A DNA stretch of 64,000 nt from Cytobacillus gottheilii (GTDB lineage: Bacteria > Bacillota > Bacilli > Bacillales > Cytobacillaceae): assembly GCF_900166665.1 (NCBI RefSeq), contig NZ_LT800494.1, positions 710,673 to 774,672 on the forward strand, read 5' to 3'. The notes below the pieces were generated by a model. It had not been told where the DNA came from, ran no database searches, and was given only the letters and a program-made list of their open reading frames with translations. Positions 47,526 to 56,639 of this stretch are shown here, one piece after another. The first letter of the stretch is position 1. Every line of letters starts with the position of its first letter. The position numbers and the translations under genes were made by a program.

Positions 47526-47541
47526 TGTGATCAACTTCACA
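47526..47541. promoter_or_regulatory. Rex/Fnr-type site before the DMSO reductase operon
   Basis: TGTGATCAACTTCACA: TGTGA-N6-TCACA. A -10-like TATACT at 47509-47514 puts this site just after the start point, which would suit repression by Rex; if another promoter is used Fnr activation is possible. Same motif class as the doxX dyad at 35201. Confidence 0.6.
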
Positions 47542-47571
47542 AAGTGATTATTTTGAAAGCGGGGAATGAAG

Positions 47572-48237
47572 ATGGAGTCGGCAGCGGAGAATTTCATGAC
47601 TGTCTGGAAGGACAGGAAAGATCAGTATGATTTCCTTCATTACATTTTTAGTCAACCTGTCAGTGCAGCTGACTTGGAAGCGTGGAATGTTAGCGGTATT
47701 TCTGAAAAAGATAATTTAAACAATGATTTGCGTGACTTTATTCATACTTTATCAACAGGGAGCTATCATGACACTGCGCAAAGTGAAGGAAAGGTGTTTT
47801 TAGAGCTTTTTTTCGGGCCTGAGCATGTTTTGGCTCCGCCTTGGGAATCGGTTTACCGCTCTAAGGAAGGTTTGCTGTTTGGAGAGTCAACATTGGCAAT
47901 TCGTGAGAAGCTGCGCCAATTTGGGCTTGTATTCGAAGGAGAAAATAAAGAGCCAGAGGATCATATTGCGATTGAACTCGAATTTATGAATTACTTAATG
48001 ACAGTTTCGGCTGAGGCAATACAGGAACAAGATGAATTGAAACTTAAAAAAGCTATGCTTTATCAGTTTTTACTATTAGATGAACATCTCGTGCAATGGG
48101 TCAAGCCATTTACTGAAAGAATTATTGCTGCTGCAGAAAGTAAGTTATATAGGGGCTCTGCAACACTGCTGCGGGATTTTATCATACAAGAACATCAATA
48201 CTTATCAGCGGTAAGGGAGGTCTTAGAGTATGAGTGA
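47572..48237 (+). CDS. TorD/DmsD-like chaperone for the molybdoenzyme
   Basis: 221 residues, all-helical, of the TorD family of redox enzyme maturation chaperones. PPWESVYRSKEGLLFGE and EPEDHIAIELEFMNYL are the two signature stretches. It would bind the Tat leader of the catalytic subunit and guard cofactor insertion before export. The ATG at 47572 (MESAAENF) has a GGGG site 7 nt upstream; the ATG at 47566 is too near it. The next gene overlaps its stop (ATGAGTGA), showing coupling. A Rex/Fnr-type site lies upstream. Confidence 0.88.
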   Translation: MESAAENFMTVWKDRKDQYDFLHYIFSQPVSAADLEAWNVSGISEKDNLNNDLRDFIHTLSTGSYHDTAQSEGKVFLELFFGPEHVLAPPWESVYRSKEGLLFGESTLAIREKLRQFGLVFEGENKEPEDHIAIELEFMNYLMTVSAEAIQEQDELKLKKAMLYQFLLLDEHLVQWVKPFTERIIAAAESKLYRGSATLLRDFIIQEHQYLSAVREVLEYE

Positions 48238-50626
48238 GAATTTATTAGAGAAAATTTCGAGTCAAACCATGAAGCGCAGAACCTTCTTGAAATGGTCAGG
48301 TGCTGTAGCAGCACCAGCAGTGTTAGGAGGAGCTGCTGTAGCAAATAAGCTTGTTCCTTCTACGGCAGCAGCAGAGGGATCTGCTGAGAGTGTTAAGGTA
48401 GTTCCTACATGCGGCACGTTGAATTGTGGAGGAAAATGCCTGATTAAGGCTCATGTAAAAGATGGGACAATTACAAGGTTATCAACAGATGATGATCCGC
48501 GTGATAAGAATGCAGATTCCCTTAAGTTTCCGCAAATACGTGCCTGTGTAAGAGGGCGAGGATATCGGCGCCATGTCTATCATCCAGACAGGATTAAAAC
48601 ACCTTTGCGCCGGACTGGAAAAAGAGGAGAAGGCAAGTTTAAAGAAATTAGCTGGGAAGAGGCTATCAAAGAGATTGCAAGTGAATCAACTAGAATAAAA
48701 GAAAAATATGGTCCTGCATCACGTTATGGCATCTATGCAACTGGTCAGGCTGGACAAATTGGGAGCGGTGATACACTTATCCAGCGGTTGCTCGCATGTG
48801 ACGGCGGTTTCCTTGGCAGATATTCAAATTACAGCTCTGGACAGCATGGTGCTGCAACACCATATACATTTGGCGTAGGTTCAGCCAGCAGCAGTCTCGA
48901 CACTTTAGTAGATTCAAAGCTCATTATATTAAACGGCTTTAATCCGGCAGAGACTATTTTTGGACATTTTAATATTTATTTAAGACTGGCTAAAAAGGCT
49001 GGAGCAAAGATTTATATTATTGACCCAAGGAATACAGATACTGCTGTTGGTCTTGCTGATGACTGGTTCCCGATTAAACCAACAACGGATAATGCACTTA
49101 TTGCCGGTATGGCCCATGTCATGTTTAGTGAGGATCTGCAGGATCAGGCGTTCTTGGATCAATACTGTATTGGTCATGACGAAGAACATATGCCAGAAGG
49201 TGTCCCTGCTGGCGAATCCTATAAAAGCTACATTTTGGGAGTAACGGATGGTGTAGAAAAAACACCTGAGTGGGCTGCAAAAGTGACTGGTTTGCCTGCA
49301 CACAAGATTAAACAGCTGGCAAGAGAGATTGCTTCAACAAAGCCGATGGCATGGATTCAGGGGAATGGAGTTAACCGTCATATGAACGGTGAACAGCTTT
49401 CCCGGGGAGGATCTTTAGTGGCTGCGCTGACAGGTAATATTGGTGTAAAAGGCGGCTGGGCTGGTCCAGGTGCAGCTGGCATTGCCAAGTATGTTGCGTT
49501 CCCTTCAATGGAAAATCCAACAGGCTTATCCATTCCATGTTTCCGCTTTACAGATGCCATTGCAGATGGAAAAAACATGGGATCTGCAGATGGAGTTAAG
49601 GGACTGGATGAAGGCCAAACATTGCCAGCCAATATCAAGATGATTTTCAACATTGCCGGTAATGCATTGATTAATCAGCATTCAGATATTAATAAAACGA
49701 TCGAGCTAATTTCAGATGAATCTCTTGTCGAGTTTATTGTCACAACGGATCTTTACATGACACCTTCTGCTAAATATTCAGACATTATACTGCCAACCTG
49801 CACATTCTTCGAACAAAGTGATTTTGTTCCGCCTTGGAGCTACGGTCAGCATATTATTATGTCACAAAAGGTAATTGAGCCGCTTTTTGATTCAAAAACA
49901 GAATACGAATGGATGACAGAGCTGGCAAGAGAGCTAGGAGTCGAACAGCAATTTACAGAAGGACGTACACAGGATGCCTGGGTGAAATGGATCATTAACG
50001 AAACACGTAAAGAGCAGCCTGATTTTCCAACATATGAGCAGCTGCAGAAAACAGGCATTCACAAATATGATTTTGATCCAGTAATTGCTTTTGAAGCGCA
50101 AATCAAAGATCCAAAAAAAAATCCATTCAAAACGCCATCAGGCAAGATTGAACTGTTTTCAAAAGACTTGTGGGACATGGATAATCCAGAAGAAATCCCA
50201 GCGACACCAAAGCATGTCTTATTAGAAGAAGGAGCAGAAGCAACCGCCAATGGCAAATATCCGCTTCAGCTGATTGGATGGCACAGCAAGCGCCGTACCC
50301 ACTCGTCTTATGATACAAGTGATTGGATGGAAGAGGTAGAAGGAAATATTATGTGGATGAATCCAATCGATGCAAACAAAAGAGATATTAAAGACGGTGA
50401 TCTGGTAAAGGTATTTAACGATCGGGGAGCATTGAAAATGCCTGTCAAGGTAACAAGCAGAATCCTGCCGGGAGTTATGGCAATTCCGCAGGGAGGATGG
50501 TTTACACCTGATAAAGATGGTATCGATACAAGGGGATCTATTAATGTTTTAACAACACATAAAGCTACTGCCTTAGGTCATTGCAATCCGCAGCATACAA
50601 ACTTGGCACAAGCAGAAAAAGCGTAA
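48230..50626 (+). CDS. dmsA: DMSO reductase-type molybdopterin oxidoreductase, catalytic subunit
   Basis: 798 residues with a twin-arginine leader (RRTFLKW at about 16-22 and a following hydrophobic stretch), a cysteine set for one [4Fe-4S] cluster (CGTLNCGGKC and a later Cys in RACVRG), and the molybdopterin-binding domains of the DMSO reductase family. NYSSGQH near 200 fits a serine ligand to molybdenum, as in DmsA. It would reduce DMSO, TMAO or a similar acceptor outside the membrane during anaerobic growth; the true substrate is not fixed by sequence. Followed in 19 nt by the Fe-S subunit. Confidence 0.88.
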   Translation: MSENLLEKISSQTMKRRTFLKWSGAVAAPAVLGGAAVANKLVPSTAAAEGSAESVKVVPTCGTLNCGGKCLIKAHVKDGTITRLSTDDDPRDKNADSLKFPQIRACVRGRGYRRHVYHPDRIKTPLRRTGKRGEGKFKEISWEEAIKEIASESTRIKEKYGPASRYGIYATGQAGQIGSGDTLIQRLLACDGGFLGRYSNYSSGQHGAATPYTFGVGSASSSLDTLVDSKLIILNGFNPAETIFGHFNIYLRLAKKAGAKIYIIDPRNTDTAVGLADDWFPIKPTTDNALIAGMAHVMFSEDLQDQAFLDQYCIGHDEEHMPEGVPAGESYKSYILGVTDGVEKTPEWAAKVTGLPAHKIKQLAREIASTKPMAWIQGNGVNRHMNGEQLSRGGSLVAALTGNIGVKGGWAGPGAAGIAKYVAFPSMENPTGLSIPCFRFTDAIADGKNMGSADGVKGLDEGQTLPANIKMIFNIAGNALINQHSDINKTIELISDESLVEFIVTTDLYMTPSAKYSDIILPTCTFFEQSDFVPPWSYGQHIIMSQKVIEPLFDSKTEYEWMTELARELGVEQQFTEGRTQDAWVKWIINETRKEQPDFPTYEQLQKTGIHKYDFDPVIAFEAQIKDPKKNPFKTPSGKIELFSKDLWDMDNPEEIPATPKHVLLEEGAEATANGKYPLQLIGWHSKRRTHSSYDTSDWMEEVEGNIMWMNPIDANKRDIKDGDLVKVFNDRGALKMPVKVTSRILPGVMAIPQGGWFTPDKDGIDTRGSINVLTTHKATALGHCNPQHTNLAQAEKA

Positions 50627-50645
50627 GAAAGGAGGATGCTGAAGA

Positions 50646-51224
50646 ATGACACAACAATTAGGATTTTATATTAATCAGGCCCGCTGTGTAGGGTGTAAAG
50701 CATGCGTTGTTGCGTGTAAAGATAAAAACGATAATCCTGTCGGCATTAATTTTCGCAGAGTTTATTCATTTGAAAGTGGTTCTTTTACAGATCATAACGA
50801 TGGAACGTATGATCAAAATGTTCAAGCCTACTACCTATCAGTTTCCTGCAACCATTGTGATGACCCCGCTTGTGTTAAAGGCTGTCCAACAACCGCGATG
50901 TATAAGCGTGAAGAAGATGGTGTTGTCGTTGTTGATCATGAAAAATGTGTAGGCTGCCAATATTGCTCATGGAATTGTCCATACGGAGCACCTCAATACA
51001 ATGCAGAGCTTGGAAAAATGACAAAATGCAACCTCTGCATCGATCTCCTTGAAAAAGGAGAACGCCCGGCATGTGAGGCGGCCTGTATTTATCGTGCTAT
51101 AGAAGTAGGACCGATTGAAGAGCTCCGCAAGAAATACGGTGAAGTCAGCGAGCTTAAAGACCTTCCAAAAGCTTCAATGACCAATCCAAATATTGTTATT
51201 AGTCCGCATAAATTTGCTAATTAA
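50646..51224 (+). CDS. dmsB: DmsB-type four-cluster ferredoxin subunit
   Basis: 192 residues with four cysteine motifs: CVGCKACVVAC near 15, CNHCDDPACVKGCP near 64, CVGCQYCSWNCP near 99 and CNLCIDLLEKGERPACEAAC near 126. This holds four [4Fe-4S] clusters and carries electrons from the membrane subunit to the molybdoenzyme. No export signal of its own; it should travel with DmsA through Tat. AAAGGAGG lies upstream. Middle gene of the operon. Confidence 0.93.
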   Translation: MTQQLGFYINQARCVGCKACVVACKDKNDNPVGINFRRVYSFESGSFTDHNDGTYDQNVQAYYLSVSCNHCDDPACVKGCPTTAMYKREEDGVVVVDHEKCVGCQYCSWNCPYGAPQYNAELGKMTKCNLCIDLLEKGERPACEAACIYRAIEVGPIEELRKKYGEVSELKDLPKASMTNPNIVISPHKFAN

Positions 51225-51238
51225 GGAGGTTTTTCCGC

Positions 51239-52084
51239 ATGCATGAATGGGCACTGCTTATTTTCACCGTATGTCTGCAAGCAGCAATTGGCGGAACGAT
51301 AGTACTGCTGTTATTTTATAAAAAACTTTCCAATCTCGGATCAGAACAAAGCCTTCAAGTGATGAAGCTGCCGCTGATCGTGATTTCTGTCCTTTCCTTT
51401 ATCGGCTTAGGAGCATCCTTCGCCCATTTGGGAGCACCTGAAAATGCGTTTAATACCATTCGACATCTAGGTTCATCTTGGATGAGCAGAGAGATTTTAG
51501 TAACTGGGATGTTTATCGGTCTAATCTGTTTGACCACAGGGCTGGCTTTCGTTCAGAAGAAAGTGCATGGATGGCTGCTTATCACCGCTGCTGTTGCAGG
51601 TCTAATCGATGTCTTTTGTATGGGTGCAATCTATTATAATACCCTTGTCAGCGGCTGGAATTCGATTAATACTTATACTTCCTTTTATGGAACGGTTTTT
51701 GTTTTAGGACCAGTCCTTACAGCAGGCCTGATTGCGCCAAGTCTAAAAGGGCAATATAATGAGCTCAGCCAGCAGCTGCTGAAATATGCATTTTATATCT
51801 CGCTTGCCGGTATTGCAATACAACTAGTAGGAGTGGCATTATTTTCGTCGGCCATGCCAGATGTTAGCCAAATCGGTGCGGGCAATGCATTAAATGCATT
51901 GGAAGATTACCAAGCCACAGTGGCTATTCGCTGGATTATAGAATTTGCCGCGGTTTTGTTCATCGGTTACCTGGCACATTCCACAAAACGTATGAAATTG
52001 AACTACTTTGCTTATGGAGCACTCGCCGTCTTGATCTTTGCAGAAGGCATGAGCCGATACGTGTTTTATGTAATGGGAGCATAG
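51239..52084 (+). CDS. dmsC: DmsC-type membrane anchor subunit
   Basis: 281 residues with eight membrane helices. Start MHEWALLIFTVCLQAAIGG and the FAHLGAPENAFNTIRHLGSSWMSRE block match DmsC, which oxidises menaquinol and anchors the complex. AAGGAGG precedes the ATG by 9 nt. Last gene of the chaperone-A-B-C operon; a terminator follows at 52093. Confidence 0.9.
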   Translation: MHEWALLIFTVCLQAAIGGTIVLLLFYKKLSNLGSEQSLQVMKLPLIVISVLSFIGLGASFAHLGAPENAFNTIRHLGSSWMSREILVTGMFIGLICLTTGLAFVQKKVHGWLLITAAVAGLIDVFCMGAIYYNTLVSGWNSINTYTSFYGTVFVLGPVLTAGLIAPSLKGQYNELSQQLLKYAFYISLAGIAIQLVGVALFSSAMPDVSQIGAGNALNALEDYQATVAIRWIIEFAAVLFIGYLAHSTKRMKLNYFAYGALAVLIFAEGMSRYVFYVMGA

Positions 52085-52092
52085 GTATAGGG

Positions 52093-52122
52093 AAGCTGTC
52101 ACTTTGGGTGGCGGCTTTTTTT
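52093..52122 (+). terminator. terminator after dmsC
   Basis: AAGCTGTCAC-TTTGG-GTGGCGGCTT with G-T pairs, then TTTTTG. Confidence 0.78.
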
Positions 52123-52327
52123 GTGGTTGGTAGTCAGAAGAGGAGATTGCTGGTATTACTTAAATAGCAGTGCTGTTTACGAAACCTTATCTGCGGATTA
52201 ATTTTTCTGTGCCATAAATAACAATTCAATACATTTGTTTTAAGACTTTCAAACCATGATAAATTCATAGATTTAGAACCACTCTTCTAAATATCAAATA
52301 TACCAAATTAATATCAGTCCTCCCTAG

Positions 52328-52356
52328 TTGACTACTTACCCCCATGGGTATAATAT
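52328..52356 (+). promoter_or_regulatory. promoter of the CoA-disulfide reductase gene with CstR-like operator in the spacer
   Basis: -35 TTGACT (52328-52333) and -10 TAATAT (52351) or TATAAT (52349). Between them lies TACCCCCATGGGTA (52337-52350), the C/G-run dyad bound by CsoR/CstR-family repressors. The regulator gene itself is at 54156. Confidence 0.75.
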
Positions 52357-52387
52357 AAAACATAAGATAACCAAAGGAGTGATAAAG

Positions 52388-54082
52388 ATGGGGAAAAAGA
52401 TCGTAATTGTCGGTGGAGTTGCTGGAGGAGCGTCTGTTGCAGCAAGAGCTAGGAGACTGGACGAGCATGCAGAGATCATCATGTTTGAAAAAGGGCCGCA
52501 TGTTTCCTTTTCAAATTGTTCCCTGCCATATCATTTAAGCGGCATTGTAGAAGATAGCCAGAAGCTCGTGTTAATGAATCCTGAAATATTTAAAAAGAGA
52601 TACAATATTGAAGCGAGAGTAAGTCAAGAAGTGGTGAAAATCAACCGCAAAGAAAAAACCATTTCAGTGAAGAATTTAGCAACAGGGGAATTATACGAAG
52701 AAGCTTATGATCATTTAGTTCTTTCACCAGGAGCAAAGCCAATTCGGCCAAATCTTGATGGTGTAAACAATGCCAATGTCTTTACAGTAAGAAATGTAGT
52801 GGATATTGAAAAAATGCATCGCTTTATAAAAACTGAAAATGCTCAAAAGGCAGCTGTTATAGGTGGAGGTTTCATTGGTGTAGAAGTCGCTGAAAACTTA
52901 AAATTAGCAGGTCTAGACGTTTCTTTAGTTGAGTTTGCTGATCAAGTTATGACACCTTTTGACTATGATATGGCTCAAATTCTTCATAAAGAGCTTGTGG
53001 ATCATGGTGTAGAGCTTATTTTAAATGATGGCTTAGCAAAAATCAAAGATACCTTTATAGAAACAAATTCAGGGCGAAAAATAGAAGCGGACGTTGTTGT
53101 TTTGGCTATTGGAGTTAAACCAGAAACGGCTTTAGCAGAGGATGCTGATCTAGAAATTGGCGAAACAGGTGCGATTAAAGTCAACCATCACTATCAAACA
53201 AGTGACCTAAATATTTATGCTGTTGGTGATGCTATTGAGGTACATCATCGTTTATTAAACAAACCAACCAGATTGGCCCTCGCAGGTCCAGCATTAAAGC
53301 AGGCCAGAGCAGCTGCGGACCATATGTATGCTATTCCAAATAGAAATGAAGGGGTAATTGGTTCGTCTTCGATTCACCTTTTTGACATGAATGCGGCTGC
53401 AACTGGATTGAATGCAAGGACTGCAAAAGATGCCGGTATTCCACATGACTCTGTTTATGTTATTCCGGGAGATAAAGTTGGCTTGATGCCAAATAGCAAC
53501 CCTATGCATTTTAAATTGGTATATGAATATCCGACCGGCAGGATTCTAGGTGCGCAGGCGATTGGGAAAGGAAATGTCGACAAGCGAATTGATGTCATCG
53601 CAGCAATTATCAAGCTTAATGGAACAATAGAGGATTTAAAAGACCTTGAATTAACCTATTCACCGATGCTCGGGACGGCAAGGGATGTCGTAAATCATGC
53701 TGCCTTAGTAGCAGAGAATCAGCTTCATGGCCTATATAAGGAAGTTAAGGTTTCGCAGGTTCGTGATTTAGTAGAAAGTAATGCCTTTATTATTGATGCC
53801 CGTGAAAAGGGAGAATATCAGGCAGGGCATTTAAAAAATGCAGTTAACATTCCACTTAGCGAATTTAGAGACAGACTGGATGAGATTCCAACAGATCAGC
53901 CAGTGTATATTCATTGCCGTTCAGGTCAGCGCAGTTACAATATGGTCATGGCATTAAATAACTTAGGCTATGAAAATATATATAATATTTCTGGGTCTTA
54001 TTTAGGCATTAATATTTATGAGTATTTTAACGATCTCGTGAGCGGAAGAGAAAAGATCGTTACGCAATATAATTTCAAGTAA
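52388..54082 (+). CDS. CoA-disulfide reductase with C-terminal rhodanese domain
   Basis: 564 residues. FAD site VIVGGVAGGAS at the N-terminus, active Cys44 in SFSNCSLPYH, NAD(P) site AVIGGGFIGVE near 157, dimer domain, then a rhodanese domain (about 460-560) whose loop HCRSGQRS holds Cys510. Such CoADR-RHD enzymes reduce CoA persulfides or polysulfide and are usually part of the sulfide/persulfide response. I chose the ATG at 52388 after AAAGGAGTG; 52328 would read through the promoter. A CstR-like operator sits in the promoter, and cstR follows in 73 nt. Confidence 0.9.
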   Translation: MGKKIVIVGGVAGGASVAARARRLDEHAEIIMFEKGPHVSFSNCSLPYHLSGIVEDSQKLVLMNPEIFKKRYNIEARVSQEVVKINRKEKTISVKNLATGELYEEAYDHLVLSPGAKPIRPNLDGVNNANVFTVRNVVDIEKMHRFIKTENAQKAAVIGGGFIGVEVAENLKLAGLDVSLVEFADQVMTPFDYDMAQILHKELVDHGVELILNDGLAKIKDTFIETNSGRKIEADVVVLAIGVKPETALAEDADLEIGETGAIKVNHHYQTSDLNIYAVGDAIEVHHRLLNKPTRLALAGPALKQARAAADHMYAIPNRNEGVIGSSSIHLFDMNAAATGLNARTAKDAGIPHDSVYVIPGDKVGLMPNSNPMHFKLVYEYPTGRILGAQAIGKGNVDKRIDVIAAIIKLNGTIEDLKDLELTYSPMLGTARDVVNHAALVAENQLHGLYKEVKVSQVRDLVESNAFIIDAREKGEYQAGHLKNAVNIPLSEFRDRLDEIPTDQPVYIHCRSGQRSYNMVMALNNLGYENIYNISGSYLGINIYEYFNDLVSGREKIVTQYNFK

Positions 54083-54113
54083 GAGATTTAAGACGCCTAA
54101 AAGTATCTCCATT

Positions 54114-54129
54114 TATCCCTTTTAGGGTA
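54114..54129. promoter_or_regulatory. CstR-like operator before the CstR gene
   Basis: TATCCCTTTTAGGGTA, a dyad with CCC/GGG runs flanked by TA, 27 nt before the start of cstR. It suggests autoregulation. Confidence 0.55.
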
Positions 54130-54155
54130 CAATAGGTGAAAAAGGGGGAAGTAAG

Positions 54156-54416
54156 ATGGAATATGATAAATCCGTTGTAAACCGTTTAAAACGTATTGAA
54201 GGTCAGCTTAAGGGCGTTTTGCAGATGATCGAACAAAACAAGGATTGCCGTGACGTCATCACCCAATTATCAGCTTCCCGCAGTGGAATTGACAGAACGA
54301 TTGGCCTTATTGTCAGCATGAACTTAGAACAATGTATTCGGGAGAACCTGGAAAAAGGGGAGAGCACAGAGGATTTAGTGAAAGAAGCAGTCAATTTATT
54401 GGTGAAAAGCAGATAA
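54156..54416 (+). CDS. cstR: persulfide-sensing repressor CstR (CsoR family)
   Basis: 86 residues, all helical DUF156 fold. Cys31 (NKDCRDV) and Cys60 (NLEQC) match exactly the two cysteines of CstR from Staphylococcus, which form di- or trisulfide links on exposure to sulfane sulfur. The histidine and second cysteine needed by copper-sensing CsoR are absent, so a persulfide sensor is much more likely. AAAGGGGG precedes the ATG. It should control its neighbour at 52388, itself, and perhaps the thioredoxin at 56253, all with similar dyads upstream. Confidence 0.87.
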   Translation: MEYDKSVVNRLKRIEGQLKGVLQMIEQNKDCRDVITQLSASRSGIDRTIGLIVSMNLEQCIRENLEKGESTEDLVKEAVNLLVKSR

Positions 54417-54455
54417 AGTTCAATACCATAAGAAAAAGTATTGGACTTTTTCTTT
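54417..54455 (+). terminator. terminator after cstR
   Basis: GTTCAATAC / GTATTGGAC with one G-T pair, then TTTTTCTTTTT. Confidence 0.8.
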
Positions 54456-54760
54456 TTATAATAATATACGTATGCGGGTATTCGTCAGAAAAGGTACCCT
54501 TACTGGAATGGTTAAATGTCATCATTTAATTATTAAAAACAAGACTTTGAGAAAATAAGCAATGTTACTGGCGGTATGAGTGCTTGGATGTAATGAGGTA
54601 ACATTACACATGAGGACAGTGAAGTCATTTAGCGCTTTACTGTCTTTGTTTTATACTCATAAAAAGGGCTCCCTTGGCATTTGATTTTTATCAGTTTTCA
54701 CGGATTCTTCATACTTTCAGTGTATTGTCTTTGTATAAGAGTAAACGGAGGAAATCTTAT
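54456..54760 (+). other. structured leader or intergenic region before the membrane-protein/TlpA pair
   Basis: About 300 nt without a gene. AATGTTAC (54561) and GTAACATT (54598) form an 8-bp stem over a 29-nt loop, and GACAGTGAAG / CTTTACTGTC at 54615-54644 forms a second stem followed by TTTGTTTT, a terminator-like hairpin about 110 nt upstream of the next start. It might be an attenuated leader; no known riboswitch class was recognised. Confidence 0.4.
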
Positions 54761-55411
54761 ATGGCGATAACCAGTAAATTACTGTTTTTCGGAATCATTG
54801 CAATTAGCTTTTTGGCTGGCGTCATAGCTTTTTATTTTTTAAGTGAGCAGCCGAAGGAACAAAAGAAAAAAGAAATTGATGAAGTTATAACAGCACTATT
54901 GAATTTTGTTATCTTCATGATTATAGGAAAGGTGCTGATCAATTGGCGCATTTTTATTGATGATCCATTGGCAGTGTTAGCTTATCCAAGTAATTCTTCA
55001 GCGTTTTACTTGGCAGTTCTGTTCAGTATTGCACTGCTTGTTTATAAATCAAAATATAAACAGCTTCCTTTTATCGGTTTTAGTGCTGCTTTTCTGCATA
55101 TTTTCTTATCAGCAACTTTTTTATATGAGTTTATTCAACTGGTGTGGAAGAATAACTCATTGAGTCTTGGAAACATGATCATAGCTGGTTTAGTTCTTGT
55201 TTTATATTTTTATCTTCGTGAGCGGTTGAAATCTGTAAATCTTGTTTGTGCGCTCCTTATTGGCTGGTCAGCAGGAATGCTTAGTTTATCTTACTTCCAG
55301 CCATTTATCACGATTTTCGGATTTATCGTAGCCAGTTGGTTTGTCCTGGTATTTTTGGTACTCGGTTTAGCAGTTATGATTATTAGAAATCTAGTCCTGA
55401 GACGTCAATAA
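54761..55411 (+). CDS. polytopic membrane protein beside a TlpA-type thioredoxin
   Basis: 216 residues, about seven membrane helices, with a short charged loop after helix 1 (SEQPKEQKKKEIDE). It has few cysteines and no family I can name; CcdC-like or Lgt-like resemblance is not convincing. The ATG at 54761 has CGGAGG upstream; the earlier in-frame ATG at 54674 lies before that site. It is followed after 77 nt by a membrane-anchored TlpA/ResA-like protein, so a part in extracellular thiol chemistry or electron transfer is likely. Confidence 0.55.
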   Translation: MAITSKLLFFGIIAISFLAGVIAFYFLSEQPKEQKKKEIDEVITALLNFVIFMIIGKVLINWRIFIDDPLAVLAYPSNSSAFYLAVLFSIALLVYKSKYKQLPFIGFSAAFLHIFLSATFLYEFIQLVWKNNSLSLGNMIIAGLVLVLYFYLRERLKSVNLVCALLIGWSAGMLSLSYFQPFITIFGFIVASWFVLVFLVLGLAVMIIRNLVLRRQ

Positions 55412-55488
55412 AGCAGTTAATTGTGTTATTGCATTTTATTTTCTCAGATTATTTATGAGGATGTTAAATAGGAGTAGGAGGGCAGGTT

Positions 55489-56025
55489 ATGAAAAATAAA
55501 ATTGTTGTTGGAGTTATTTTAGCTATGCTAGCTTGGGCTATTTACGATTTCACAACTACGAACAACACAGCCAAGCAGCTTAATGAAAGTGAGAATGAGG
55601 TTGGTCTAGAAGTTGGGGATGTAGCACCTGATTTCGAACTTGCATTGTTAAATAAAGAAGAACGTGTAAAACTATCAGATTTTCGTGGGCAGCGTGTTAT
55701 GGTGAATTTTTGGGCAACCTGGTGTCCGCCATGCCGGGCAGAGATGCCGGATATGGAAAAGTTTCATCAAGATCGTGATGTAGCGATATTAGCTGTAAAC
55801 ATGACCGACACTGAAATGAATGATGAGCAGGTTGGGAATTTTGCTAATACGTACGAATTAACATTTCCGATTTTATTAGATGAAGAAGCGGAAATGGCTG
55901 ATTTGTATAATATCCAACCCCTTCCGACTACATATATGATAGATTCGAATGGCGTTATTCAATATAAAACTTTAGGGGCTATGAATTACGAATTGATGAT
56001 TCAGGAGTTTGAAAAAATGGATTAA
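55489..56025 (+). CDS. membrane-anchored TlpA/ResA-like thiol-disulfide oxidoreductase
   Basis: 178 residues: an N-terminal signal anchor (VGVILAMLAWAIYDF), a linker, and a thioredoxin domain with active site NFWATWCPPCRAEMP near residues 75-89 and a cis-Pro loop LPTTYMID. This is the ResA/StoA/TlpA type, which reduces disulfides outside the membrane, for example in apocytochrome c or spore proteins. Electrons would come from CcdA, not encoded here. GGAGGG precedes the ATG. The target is not known; it follows the membrane protein at 54761. Confidence 0.88.
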   Translation: MKNKIVVGVILAMLAWAIYDFTTTNNTAKQLNESENEVGLEVGDVAPDFELALLNKEERVKLSDFRGQRVMVNFWATWCPPCRAEMPDMEKFHQDRDVAILAVNMTDTEMNDEQVGNFANTYELTFPILLDEEAEMADLYNIQPLPTTYMIDSNGVIQYKTLGAMNYELMIQEFEKMD

Positions 56026-56030
56026 AAGGA

Positions 56031-56081
56031 AAAACGTGCAAAGCTTTCGCTATTGTTAGCGTAACTTTTGCACGTTTTTTT
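56031..56081 (+). terminator. terminator after the TlpA-type gene
   Basis: Long stem AAAACGTGCAAA / TTTTGCACGTTTT with an inner TCGCTA/TTAGCG stem, then a T-run. Confidence 0.9.
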
Positions 56082-56252
56082 ATTGTACTTCGATTCTGCT
56101 GCCCATTTTTTAGAAGAAACTCTGCTTAGAAACTTCTCTCTTTTATAAGTAATTATTTATATAATTCAATTTGCCTCAGTCTCTGTTTTAATTGCTCCCA
56201 GTTTCTTTGAGATATTAATGTTGTGTGAGATTAAAATAGTTTCCACTCCCTT
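56082..56252. other. short A/T-rich gap
   Basis: Nothing recognised between the TlpA terminator and the end of the thioredoxin gene. Confidence 0.4.
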
Positions 56253-56576
56253 TTATCGAGCAATTTGATCCAACTGATTCTTTAAATCTTCCATACGCAC
56301 AAATCGATTTTCTCTAATCAACTCTTTTCCATTCACGAGAAGCAGCATGGCGGGTGCGGTAAACACTAAAAATTCCCCAGCTACTTGCTTGACCTGATCT
56401 GCGTCCACCTTTCCCGCATGAATTTGTGGATATTCATCAAGTAACTCCTGAACCTTTGGCCATACAACATGACAAACACTGCAATTTTGTCTGGATATAT
56501 AGACAAATGATTTCTGATGATTATTTATGAAGTTTCTAACCATTTCTATGGAGGTCAGTTCAGTATATCCGCTCAT
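56253..56576 (-). CDS. thioredoxin family protein, possible persulfide reductase
   Basis: 107 residues with a thioredoxin fold. The active site is QNCSVCHVVWP near residues 31-41 (CSVC instead of CGPC) and the cis-Pro loop FTAPAMLLL. Small thioredoxins of this type often sit in CstR regulons, where they reduce protein persulfides. A dyad much like the CstR operator lies 44 nt upstream of the start. AAAGGTGA precedes the ATG. It converges on the TlpA-type gene. Role in sulfane sulfur clearance is inferred from the operator. Confidence 0.82.
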   Translation of the reverse strand: MSGYTELTSIEMVRNFINNHQKSFVYISRQNCSVCHVVWPKVQELLDEYPQIHAGKVDADQVKQVAGEFLVFTAPAMLLLVNGKELIRENRFVRMEDLKNQLDQIAR

Positions 56577-56619
56577 ACTCTTTCACCTTTCTTTGTAAAA
56601 TTCTTTAATTAAATTCATC

Positions 56620-56639
56620 ATATACCACACGGGGTATAT
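56620..56639. promoter_or_regulatory. CstR-like operator before the thioredoxin gene
   Basis: ATATACCACACGGGGTATAT: 7-bp arms (ATATACC / GGTATAT) with a GGGG run; third CstR-type dyad within 4.3 kb. Confidence 0.6.
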
